Of a stretch of DNA of 46,904 nt, positions 16,123 through 23,452 are shown in pieces. The stretch's first letter is position 1; each line of letters begins with the position of its first letter. The notes beneath the pieces were generated by a model. It was not told the origin of the DNA, did not search any database, and saw nothing but the letters and a program-made list of their open reading frames with translations. Origin of the DNA: Propylenella binzhouense (GTDB lineage Bacteria > Pseudomonadota > Alphaproteobacteria > Rhizobiales > Afifellaceae). The DNA lies in contig NZ_SPKJ01000024.1 of NCBI RefSeq assembly GCF_009866965.1, positions 1 through 46,904 of the forward strand, given 5' to 3'. Position numbers and translations under genes: made by a program.

Positions 16123-17130
16123 TCAGAGATGCCGGATGCGGGGGTTGATCAGCCCGTAGAGCAGATCGACCGTTAGGTTGACGAGCATGATGATCCCCGC
16201 GATCACCAGGAGCCCTCCCTGGATCACCGGATAGTCGCGCCGGAACACGGAATCGACCATCCACTTTCCGATGCCGGGCCACGAAAAGATGGACTCGGTC
16301 AGGATGGCGCCGGCGAGGAGCACGCCTGTCTGCAGGCCGATCGTCGTGATCACGGGGATGAGCGCGTTCCGCAAAGCGTGGACGGAGACGACCCGGAACG
16401 GCGAGAGGCCCTTGGCGCGCGCGGTGCGGACATAGTCCTCCCCGAGCACTTCGAGCATGGCGGAGCGGGTCTGGCGGGCGATCACGGCGAGCGGGATCGT
16501 CGCGAGCACGATCGCCGGCAGGACGAGGTGGCTCAGGGCCGACCGGAAGGCGCCCGCCTGTCCGGAGATGAGCGAGTCGATCAGCATGAATCCCGTCACC
16601 TGCGGGAAGTAGTAGAGAAGCGAGATCCGGCCCGAGACGGGGGTCCAGCCGAGCACGCCCGAGAACAGGATGATGAGGAGCAGGCCCCACCAGAAGATCG
16701 GCATCGAATAGCCGACGAGGGCGATGCCCATGACGATCTGGTCGAACCAGGATCCCCGCTTCACGCCGGCGATCACGCCGGCGGGAATGCCGACCAGCAC
16801 GGCGATCAGGATGGCGCAGATCGACAGCTCCAGCGTCGCCGGAAAGAGGGTGAAGAACTCCTGCAGAACGGGCCGCTTGGTCACGATCGACTGGCCGAGA
16901 TCGCCCGTCAGAATGCCGCCGAGATAATCGAGATACTGCACGACGAGCGGCCGGTCGTAGCCGAGCGCGTGCATGATCTGGGCATGGCGTTCCGGCGACA
17001 TCACCCGCTCGCCGGACATCAGCATCACCGGATCGCCCGGAAGCAGCCGGATGAACGAGAACGCGATGACCGAGACCCCGATGAAGGTCGGGACGAGGAC
17101 CAGGACTCTTCCGAGCAGGAACCGGAGCAT
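16123..17130 (-). CDS. dppB: Dipeptide ABC transporter permease DppB
   Basis: Inner-membrane permease of 335 aa with about six membrane segments. It opens with the usual LRFLLGRVLVLVPTFIGVS and continues with IRLLPGDPVMLMSGE. The EAA-like loop RTARAKGLSPFRVVSVHALRN near residues 215-235 contacts the ATPases. It follows dppA by 89 bases, a gap that contains a strong stem-loop, and is tightly linked to dppC. The DppB/GsiC-type permease assignment is firm, and the identity of dppA supports the dipeptide designation. Confidence 0.92.
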   Translation of the reverse strand: MLRFLLGRVLVLVPTFIGVSVIAFSFIRLLPGDPVMLMSGERVMSPERHAQIMHALGYDRPLVVQYLDYLGGILTGDLGQSIVTKRPVLQEFFTLFPATLELSICAILIAVLVGIPAGVIAGVKRGSWFDQIVMGIALVGYSMPIFWWGLLLIILFSGVLGWTPVSGRISLLYYFPQVTGFMLIDSLISGQAGAFRSALSHLVLPAIVLATIPLAVIARQTRSAMLEVLGEDYVRTARAKGLSPFRVVSVHALRNALIPVITTIGLQTGVLLAGAILTESIFSWPGIGKWMVDSVFRRDYPVIQGGLLVIAGIIMLVNLTVDLLYGLINPRIRHL

Positions 17131-17150
17131 GAGAATGTTTCGAACGGAAC

Positions 17151-17174
17151 GGCCGGCGGATCAAGCCGCCGGCC
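17151..17174 (-). terminator. Stem-loop between dppA and dppB (attenuator or mRNA stabiliser)
   Basis: GGCCGGCGG (17151-17159) and CCGCCGGCC (17166-17174) form a perfect 9-bp stem with a 6-base loop, without a T run. It sits 45 bases after the dppA stop and 20 bases before the dppB start. Such structures often raise the level of binding-protein mRNA relative to the permeases. That function is inferred from position. Confidence 0.55.
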
Positions 17175-17219
17175 GCCGGGGAGGGGGCGGGGGTGCGGTC
17201 CCGCTCCCCTCCCGACCGC

Positions 17220-18824
17220 TCACTCGGAGATGTCGACGCCGTCGAAGCGGTGGTAGCCGAGCGGATCCTGGACGAAGCCGCTGACCTTCTTGCTCATGGG
17301 CATGAAGACGAGGGAGTGGTCGATGGTCGCCCACGGCGCCTCGCGCTTGAAGACGACCTGCGCCTCCTCGTAGAGCTTCGTGCGCTCGGCCTGGTCGGCG
17401 GTCGCCTTCGCCTTCGAGACGAGGTCGTCGAATTCCTCGTTGCACCATTGCGCGCGGTTGTTGCCGCCGACCGCGTCGCAGCCGAGGAGCGTGTCGAGGA
17501 AGTTGTCCGGGTCGCCGTTGTCGCCGGTCCAGCCGAGCATGACGGCGCCGTCGCGGTCCTTCGCCTTGGAGCGGTCGAGATATTCCGCCCATTCGTAGGT
17601 CACGATCTCGGCCTTGACCCCGACCTCGGCGAAATCGGCCTGGATCAGCTCGGCCGCGCGCCGCGCGTTCAGCATGTAGGGCCGGGCGACCGGCATCGCC
17701 CATACCTTCATCGAGAGGTTCTGGACGCCGGCATCCTGCAGCATCTTCTTGGCCGCTTTCGGATCGTAGGCATCGTCCTGCACGGCGTCGTTGTAGGACC
17801 ACATGGTCGGCGGGATCGGGTTCTTGGCGACGGTGGCCGCGCCCTGGAACACGGCGTCGACGATCGCCTGCTTGTTGATCGCCATGTTGAGCGCCTTGCG
17901 GACGGCCACGTTGTCGAACGGCGCCTGCGTGGTGTTGTAGGCGAGATAGGCGACGTTCAGCCCCTCCTGCTCCATCACCTGCAGGTTCGGGTCCGCCTTG
18001 AGCCCCTCGACGTCGGCCGCGTTCGGGTAGGGCATGATGTGGCACTCGCCCGCCTTCAGCTTCTGCGCGCGCACGGCGGCATCGGTCGTGATCGCGAAGA
18101 CGAGATCGTCGATCTTCTCCTTGCCGCCCCAGTAATCGGCATTGGCCTTGTAGCGGATCACCGCGTCAGGCTGATAGGCCACGAACTGGAACGGCCCGGT
18201 GCCGAGCGGCACCTGGTTGAGCTGTTCCATCTTGCCGTCCGCCGCGAGCTTGTCGGCGTATTCCTTCGACATGATGGAGGCGAAGTCCATGCCGAGATCG
18301 GCGAGGAACGGCGCTTCCGGATGGGTCAGCGTGAACTTCACCGTCATGTCGTCGACCTTCTCGATCGACTTGATGAGATCCGGGAAGCCCATGCCGGCGA
18401 AATATTCCCAGCTCGCGCCCGGCACGTACTGGTTCCACGGATTGTCGGCCTTCAGCTGCCGCTCGAACGAGAAGATCACGTCGTCGGCGTTCAGCTCGCG
18501 GCTCGGCGTGAAGAACTCGGTGGTCTGGAACTTCACGCCCGGGCGCAGGTGGAAGGTGTATTCGAGCCCGTCGTCGGAGACATCGTAGCTCTCGGCGAGG
18601 CCGGGTTCGAGCTCGGTCGAGCCGTGCTTGAACTCGAGGAGCCGGTTGTAGACGGTGCGCGAGGCGGCATCGAAGGTCGTGCCGGCAGTATAGAGCGCAG
18701 GATCGAAGCCTTCCGGGCTCGCCTCGGAGCAGTAGACGAGCGTCTTGGCCGAGGCTGCGCCGGCGAGGAGCGCGACGAGGCTTGCGCCGAGAAGCGCGGA
18801 TTTCAGCGTTCGCTGGAACGTCAT
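17220..18824 (-). CDS. dppA: Periplasmic dipeptide-binding protein DppA
   Basis: Solute-binding protein of 534 aa (SBP family 5) that captures dipeptides for the DppBCDF importer. A signal peptide ends near AGAASA-KTLVYC (about residue 24). The mature sequence closely parallels enterobacterial DppA: YCSEASPEGFDP, RLLEFKHGSTEL, ELNADDVIFSFERQ, LADLGMDFASIMS, IPPTMWSYND and GWTGDNGDPDNF, the last holding the Asp that binds the peptide N-terminus. ATG 18824 was chosen because GGAGG lies 9 bases upstream and the signal peptide then has normal length. It is the first gene of dppABC. A 9-bp stem-loop separates it from dppB. Confidence 0.95.
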   Translation of the reverse strand: MTFQRTLKSALLGASLVALLAGAASAKTLVYCSEASPEGFDPALYTAGTTFDAASRTVYNRLLEFKHGSTELEPGLAESYDVSDDGLEYTFHLRPGVKFQTTEFFTPSRELNADDVIFSFERQLKADNPWNQYVPGASWEYFAGMGFPDLIKSIEKVDDMTVKFTLTHPEAPFLADLGMDFASIMSKEYADKLAADGKMEQLNQVPLGTGPFQFVAYQPDAVIRYKANADYWGGKEKIDDLVFAITTDAAVRAQKLKAGECHIMPYPNAADVEGLKADPNLQVMEQEGLNVAYLAYNTTQAPFDNVAVRKALNMAINKQAIVDAVFQGAATVAKNPIPPTMWSYNDAVQDDAYDPKAAKKMLQDAGVQNLSMKVWAMPVARPYMLNARRAAELIQADFAEVGVKAEIVTYEWAEYLDRSKAKDRDGAVMLGWTGDNGDPDNFLDTLLGCDAVGGNNRAQWCNEEFDDLVSKAKATADQAERTKLYEEAQVVFKREAPWATIDHSLVFMPMSKKVSGFVQDPLGYHRFDGVDISE

Positions 18825-19128
18825 GGGGGGACACCTCCCGTCCGGGATTTCAGCGAGAGCAGGCACCCCGCCGGCTCTCCTGCCCCTAAACTAAGGCCGG
18901 AAGCCGGTGGGAAATCAATGGGAGGTGGCGGCAAAGCGCCGGCTATCGCGTTTCCGGAAGGTTTCCGCGTTTCAGCCGTGTTTCGTCCGTGTTTCGAGTG
19001 GGGCGAAGGGGCGGGACGGCCGCCGCCACCCCGCCCCTTCGCCGCGTCTCTCTCCCCCTCGCCGCAGAGACTACGACCGGCCGCCCGCCGGCACGGCCAC
19101 CCACGACGCCGGCCGGGGCCGCCGCGGG
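18825..19128. other. Intergenic region upstream of dppA
   Basis: About 300 bp between the dppA start and the stop of the peroxidase gene, both on the minus strand. I see no gene. It must hold the dppA promoter and any peroxidase terminator. A 14-bp inverted repeat (listed separately) is its only strong structure. A short CGTGTTTCG repeat near 18977-18996 is also present. No convincing -35/-10 pair was found. Confidence 0.5.
19002..19043. terminator. 14-bp perfect inverted repeat, possible terminator of the peroxidase gene
   Basis: GGCGAAGGGGCGGG (19002-19015) and CCCGCCCCTTCGCC (19030-19043) are exact inverse complements around a 14-base loop. It lies about 86 bases after the peroxidase stop on the minus strand. 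There is no T run, so intrinsic termination is unproven. It may act as an RNA 3'-end stabiliser or a Rho-assisted terminator. Confidence 0.45.
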
Positions 19129-20580
19129 CTAGGGCGTCGGCGGCACCGGGCCCACGACGCCGGCCATCGTCAGCAGATCGGCCATCCGGAACGCGCCGCC
19201 GTCCGGCCGCCATTTCGGGTGCTGGCGCAGATAGGAGCTGCGGTCGCCTTGGAGCAGCCCGACGAAGACCTCCGCGACGATCCGGCCGCCGACCTCGCCG
19301 AGACGCTCGCCGCCCGTCTGCACGGCCGCCTCGCGGAGGATGTAGAACCAGAGCGGCGTCTCCTCGGCGAGCCGGGGGTCGACCGCGCCTATGTCGGCGA
19401 GATCGGCCGCGCTCAGCGGATCGAGCCCGAGATAGCGGGCGACCGCCTGCCCCGACGGCAGCCCGAAGGCGAGCCCGCGCATCAGGTTGCGCTGCGCGAG
19501 CGATTGCGGCTCGCCCGCCGGGATGCCCGGCAGGTCGAAGAGCCCGCCGGAGAGCACGGTGTCGATCTTCTTGCTGTGGGCGAGATTGCCGTCCCCGAAG
19601 TCGAAGAAGCTCTGCCAGTCGACGAAGCGCCTGGCGGCGCGGCGGCCCCCGCGCAGATCGTTCGGGTCGGCGGGATTCTCTCCCGGCGGGAGGGGATCGT
19701 TGAAGATCGGCGCCGCGAACGGCCCGCCGTCCGGCGGTCCGAAATTCGCCCGGTAGCCGGGCCGCACCAGGCTGTGGCCGAAACGGTAGGTGGCGACCGA
19801 GAATTCCGCCGGGATGAAGGGCAGGTTGTCCCAGTCGAACACCTCGCAGGGGCGGGAGAGCACCGCCTCGACCGGTCCCGCGCCGACGATCAGCGGCAGG
19901 AATTCGTGCAGGATGATCCACTGATAGTGCCACCGCACCAGCCGCTGCGCCTCCTCGAAGCGGCGGTCGGAACCGCGGATCGTGTCCGGCACGGCGGCGA
20001 GCGTCGCATTGTGGAACTTGAGGATGGCGAGGTGGAGCTGCGAGATGATCAGGTTCTCGTCGTTCCGGGGGTCGCCGAGGATCGCCGTGTTCTGGCCGTT
20101 GCGGGGCACGTCGAAGCGGGGCGTCCCGTCATTGCTCGCCGCCTCCGAGCCGGGGATCGCCTCGACCAGCATCGTGGTGCGGCCGTCCTCGACGGTCTGG
20201 TCGTAGAGGTGCGGGGACGCTCCCGGCCCCGAGCCGTAGACGCTGTCGAGCTCGAAGGCGGGCGTCCGGAAATTGGTGATGGCCTCGGGATCCTGCTGGC
20301 GCTCCAGGCTCGACGTCGGATCGAAGGTGATGTCGTGGTCGAGGAACTGGCCGAGAAACGTGATGCCCGAAGGCATCGCCGGGTTGTCGGGATTTGCGGC
20401 TCCCCCGCCGTCCATGATGCCGCCCTTCTCGCCCACCTCGGAGAGGGCCGCCTTCATGGTCGGATCCTGGAAGTCGCCCTGCGGCGGCAGGGTCGGGAAC
20501 AGGCGCCCGAACCGGCCCGAATTGTAGTAGCGCGATTGCGGCGGGTTCATGCCGCGGGTGAAGACCATTCCGTGTCGCAA
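19129..20580 (-). CDS. Animal-type heme peroxidase
   Basis: Member of the animal heme-peroxidase superfamily (myeloperoxidase/peroxinectin-like, Pfam An_peroxidase), 483 aa. The distal heme motif is FLGQFLDHDITFDP, with the catalytic His after the Asp-linked DHD. The proximal His is in ATYRFGHSLVRPGYR, and the helix WHYQWIILHEFLP lies between them. No signal peptide or calcium-binding tandem repeat is visible, so secretion, if any, would use another route. The TTG at 20580 is preferred because GGGAGGGAGG lies just upstream. ATG 20568 or 20550 would shorten it by 4 or 10 residues. It stands alone between dppA and corA. Confidence 0.88.
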   Translation of the reverse strand: MRHGMVFTRGMNPPQSRYYNSGRFGRLFPTLPPQGDFQDPTMKAALSEVGEKGGIMDGGGAANPDNPAMPSGITFLGQFLDHDITFDPTSSLERQQDPEAITNFRTPAFELDSVYGSGPGASPHLYDQTVEDGRTTMLVEAIPGSEAASNDGTPRFDVPRNGQNTAILGDPRNDENLIISQLHLAILKFHNATLAAVPDTIRGSDRRFEEAQRLVRWHYQWIILHEFLPLIVGAGPVEAVLSRPCEVFDWDNLPFIPAEFSVATYRFGHSLVRPGYRANFGPPDGGPFAAPIFNDPLPPGENPADPNDLRGGRRAARRFVDWQSFFDFGDGNLAHSKKIDTVLSGGLFDLPGIPAGEPQSLAQRNLMRGLAFGLPSGQAVARYLGLDPLSAADLADIGAVDPRLAEETPLWFYILREAAVQTGGERLGEVGGRIVAEVFVGLLQGDRSSYLRQHPKWRPDGGAFRMADLLTMAGVVGPVPPTP

Positions 20581-20694
20581 GGTACCCTCCCTCCCGTCTG
20601 CAACAAGGGCGGGTAAGATACGCCTAATGCAACTAAAAATAAATGATCTGTCCGATTGCACGCGCCGCGTGTGGCGGCGGGGCGGCCCGGAATG

Positions 20695-21663
20695 TCAGAG
20701 CCAGCGGCGGCGCTTGAAGTACCAATAGGGCAGGATGGCGGATGCGATCATGAGCAGGAGCGCGAACGGATAGCCGAGCCGCCAGCCGAGTTCCGGCATG
20801 AGCTCGAAGTTCATGCCGTAGATCGACGCGATGAGCGTCGGCGGCAGGAAGATCACCGCCACGACGGAGAAGATCTTGATGATCGCGTTCTGCTCGATGT
20901 TGAGGAGGCCGAGCGTGGCGTCGAGCAGGAAGTTGATCTTCTGCGCCAGGAAGGTCGCGTGATCGGAGAGCGGCGCGATGTCCCGCGCGACGGTGTCGAG
21001 ACGGGCCCGCAGCGAATCGGTGACCTGGGGGACCGTCGCGGCGGCGGCGAAATGGGTCAGCCGGCCGAGGCTCACCAGCGCCTCGCGCACCTTCGAGGTG
21101 AGATCGCCCTTGCGGCCGATCTGCCGCAGGACCTCTTCGAAGTCCGGCCGGTCCTGCGCGCGGATGCTGGTGTGCTCGAAGATCGTCCGCGACAGGCCGT
21201 CAACCTCCGAGGCGACGACTTCCAGCACGTCGGCCAGGCGGTTCACGATCGCGTCGAGGAGACCGACGAAGGCGGTCTCCACGCCCGTCTGCCCCGCGCC
21301 CGGCCGGGCCGCCATTCCGGCGAAGATCTCGAACGCCTTCGGCGCGGCGTGGCGGACGGTGATGAGCCGCTCGGGCGAGAGGATGAAGGTGACCGGCGTC
21401 CCGACGGGCATGGAGGTCTCCGTGCCCGCGAGGACGGTCGCCGTCATGTAGAGCGTGTCGTTCTCGTGATAGAGCCGGGAGGAGACCTCGATCTCGGCCA
21501 TCTCCTCGGGCGTCGGCACATTGATCCCGAGCGTGCCTTCGAGAACGGCCTCGTCCTGCTGCGTCGGCGCGAGGAGGTCGATCCAGACCGCCCGCCGGAT
21601 CGTCTCCGGCGAGACCTCGCAGGGAACGAGGGTATCGGGTCCGCAGGTGTAGAGCCGGATCAT
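20695..21663 (-). CDS. corA: CorA-family magnesium transporter
   Basis: Pentameric divalent-cation channel of the inner membrane, 322 aa. A long cytoplasmic alpha/beta and coiled-helix domain (residues 1-260) leads into two C-terminal membrane segments. The YGMNFE signature after the first segment (near residue 287) is the Mg2+ selectivity loop. The basic tail KRRRWL is typical. The QKINFLLDATLGLLNIEQN helix matches the family gating helix. It is a single-gene unit; the tRNA gene follows divergently. Confidence 0.94.
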   Translation of the reverse strand: MIRLYTCGPDTLVPCEVSPETIRRAVWIDLLAPTQQDEAVLEGTLGINVPTPEEMAEIEVSSRLYHENDTLYMTATVLAGTETSMPVGTPVTFILSPERLITVRHAAPKAFEIFAGMAARPGAGQTGVETAFVGLLDAIVNRLADVLEVVASEVDGLSRTIFEHTSIRAQDRPDFEEVLRQIGRKGDLTSKVREALVSLGRLTHFAAAATVPQVTDSLRARLDTVARDIAPLSDHATFLAQKINFLLDATLGLLNIEQNAIIKIFSVVAVIFLPPTLIASIYGMNFELMPELGWRLGYPFALLLMIASAILPYWYFKRRRWL

Positions 21664-21761
21664 CCGGCCCTTTTCCTCGAAACGGAAGCCGCCGTCGAGT
21701 GGCCCGGAGAGGCCGCGTTCCGGGCCGGCACAGGGGGCGCCCCGGGCGTTCCCGCGCAGGC

Positions 21762-21790
21762 TTGCAGGGCATCGGAACTGTCGTTATATG
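21762..21790 (+). promoter_or_regulatory. Probable sigma-70 promoter of tRNA-Pro
   Basis: TTGCAG (21762-21767) and TATATG (21785-21790) are separated by 17 bases. The -10 lies 15 bases before the first base of the tRNA, as expected for a tRNA promoter. The AT-rich GTTATATGA stands out in this GC-rich context. Confidence 0.5.
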
Positions 21791-21804
21791 ACCGCTCCGG
21801 TTGG

Positions 21805-21881
21805 CGGAGTGTAGCGCAGCCTGGTAGCGCACCTCGTTCGGGACGAGGGGGTCGCAGGTTCAAATCCTGCCACTCCGACCA
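21805..21881 (+). tRNA. tRNA-Pro (anticodon CGG)
   Basis: Full cloverleaf of 77 bases including an encoded CCA. The acceptor stem pairs CGGAGTG (21805-21811) with CACTCCG (21871-21877). The D arm is GCGCAGCCTGGTAGCGC, the anticodon stem-loop is CCTCG-TTCGGGA-CGAGG with anticodon CGG, and the T arm is CGCAGG-TTCAAAT-CCTGC with a one-base offset. It decodes CCG, the Pro codon favoured in a high-GC genome. Confidence 0.97.
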
Positions 21882-21894
21882 TTCGGATCGCCTT

Positions 21895-21915
21895 GGCCGT
21901 TTCCCGAGAACGGCC
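21895..21915 (+). terminator. Hairpin after tRNA-Pro
   Basis: GGCCGTT (21895-21901) pairs perfectly with AACGGCC (21909-21915) around a 7-base loop, 14 bases after the tRNA CCA. No T run follows. Its position suggests a transcript end for the tRNA. The remaining roughly 250 bp up to the next gene shows no other feature. Confidence 0.45.
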
Positions 21916-22170
21916 CCCCAGGGACAGTCGAATTCGCGCCGTCGCGGCGCATCCTTCCGCAAGGAATGCGCATTCCTGCCTGTCCGGTCCCGCCCTGTCC
22001 TTCGACTTCGATCCGTCGACCGGGAACAGTCATCCCCGCCCGGCGGCGCGTTGCGGAAACATTCAATTAAGTAGAATCCGAGCGGATCCGTAGACGCACT
22101 GTTTGCCAGCGCCGTACGCTCGCCATGCCGGACTAGTATACGGCTTCGGCGATCCGGACGGACTGAAGAC

Positions 22171-23433
22171 ATGGCGATACGGGAACCGGCAGGCCGCGAC
22201 CTGCCGGGTGCAATTGTGCTCGGCGGGGCGCTCGGAAGTCTCGCGGCCGCGCGGTCGCTCGGGCGGCGCGGCATTCCCGTGGCCTTCCTGACCCACGACA
22301 ACGTGCTGCCGCGATTCTCGCGCTACGTGGTGCGCTTCGCCTCCTGGCCCGGCCCGGAGGATCCGGCGGCGGAGGCCTTCCTGCTCGGCCTTGCCGCGCG
22401 CGAGAAGCTCCGGGGCTGGGTCGTGATCCCGGGCGGCGACGCGGAGATGCGCTTCGTCGCGGAGCACCACGCGCGCCTCTCGACGGCGTTCCGGCTGGTG
22501 ACCCGCCCCTGGGACATCATGCGCTGGGCCTACGACAAGCAGCTCACCTATGCGCGCGCCGCCGCCGCGGGCCTCGACTTTCCGCGGAGCTTCTATCCGC
22601 GCGACCGGAGCGAGATCGAGGGGCTGCCCTGCCGGTTCCCGGCCATCCTGAAGCCGAGGAAGCGGGAGGTCCGGAACGCCTTCACGCTCGCCAAGGCGTG
22701 GCGGGCGGACGACCGCGAGCGGCTGCTCTCCCTCTACGACAAGGCGGTCGCGCTCGTCGGCCCGGAGGCGATCGTCGTCCAGGAGCTCGTCCCGGGCGAC
22801 GGTTCGACGCAGTTCTCCTATGCGGGCCTCTGGCGGAACGGCGCGCCGGTCGCCTCCATGGTCGCGGTGCGCCGCCGGCAATATCCGATCGAGTTCGGCT
22901 ACACGAGCACGCTCGTCCGCTCGGCGGAGGAGCCGGAGGTGACGGCCGCGGCCGAGCGGTTCCTCCGCCCGCTCGGCTATCACGGGCTGGTCGAGATCGA
23001 GTTCAAGCGCGACGGGCGCGACGCGCGCTTCAAGCTGCTCGACGTCAATGCGCGGATCTGGAACTGGCTCTCGCTCGGCGCCGCGGCGGGCGTGGATTTC
23101 GCCTATCTCGCCTGGCAGCTCGGGGTCGGGCTCCCGGTCGAGCCGGCGCAGGGGATTGCCGGGACGAGCTGGGTGCACGTGCCGCGCGACATCGCCGCCG
23201 GCCTCTACGAAGTGGCGGCCGGGTGGACGCGCCTCGGCGATTGGCTCGGCAGCTATCGCGGGCGCGTCGAGCCCGCGGTCTTCGCCTGGGACGATCCGCT
23301 CCCGGCCGTGATGGAGCTTCCGCTCGTCTGCTACCGGGTCCTGACGCGGCGCGCGCCGGCGGCAATCGCAAACCGGTTCGGCATGCGCTTCCGCGCCGCC
23401 CCGCCGGACACGCTCTCCGCGCCGCGCGAGTGA
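22171..23433 (+). CDS. ATP-grasp-fold ligase of unknown substrate
   Basis: Protein of 420 aa with an ATP-grasp architecture related to carbamoyl-phosphate synthase and D-aspartate ligase-like enzymes. The N-terminal 110 residues form a Rossmann-like pre-ATP domain (AIVLGGALGSLAAARSLG near 14-31). The ATP lobe has the lysine-bearing FPAILKPRKREV near 157, the hinge-like IVVQELVPGDGSTQF near 205-219, and metal ligands near FKLLDVNARIWNW with the Glu/Asn motif VEIEF upstream. Such enzymes couple a carboxylate to an amine or carboxylate using ATP. It is monocistronic, convergent with the beta-helix gene after 19 bases. Substrate is unknown; peptide or cell-wall tailoring is possible. Confidence 0.8.
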   Translation: MAIREPAGRDLPGAIVLGGALGSLAAARSLGRRGIPVAFLTHDNVLPRFSRYVVRFASWPGPEDPAAEAFLLGLAAREKLRGWVVIPGGDAEMRFVAEHHARLSTAFRLVTRPWDIMRWAYDKQLTYARAAAAGLDFPRSFYPRDRSEIEGLPCRFPAILKPRKREVRNAFTLAKAWRADDRERLLSLYDKAVALVGPEAIVVQELVPGDGSTQFSYAGLWRNGAPVASMVAVRRRQYPIEFGYTSTLVRSAEEPEVTAAAERFLRPLGYHGLVEIEFKRDGRDARFKLLDVNARIWNWLSLGAAAGVDFAYLAWQLGVGLPVEPAQGIAGTSWVHVPRDIAAGLYEVAAGWTRLGDWLGSYRGRVEPAVFAWDDPLPAVMELPLVCYRVLTRRAPAAIANRFGMRFRAAPPDTLSAPRE

Positions 23434-23452
23434 ACGGGCCGGCCGGGTGGCC

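Noticed and set aside
21805-21881. tRNA-Pro as an integration site for a mobile element
   Set aside because: No integrase, no repeat of the tRNA 3' end was noticed downstream, and the neighbours look like ordinary chromosome.
21660-22301. Minus-strand frame reading WQDLNLRPPRPERG
   Set aside because: This is the well-known false translation of a tRNA gene on the opposite strand; the tRNA-Pro cloverleaf explains it.
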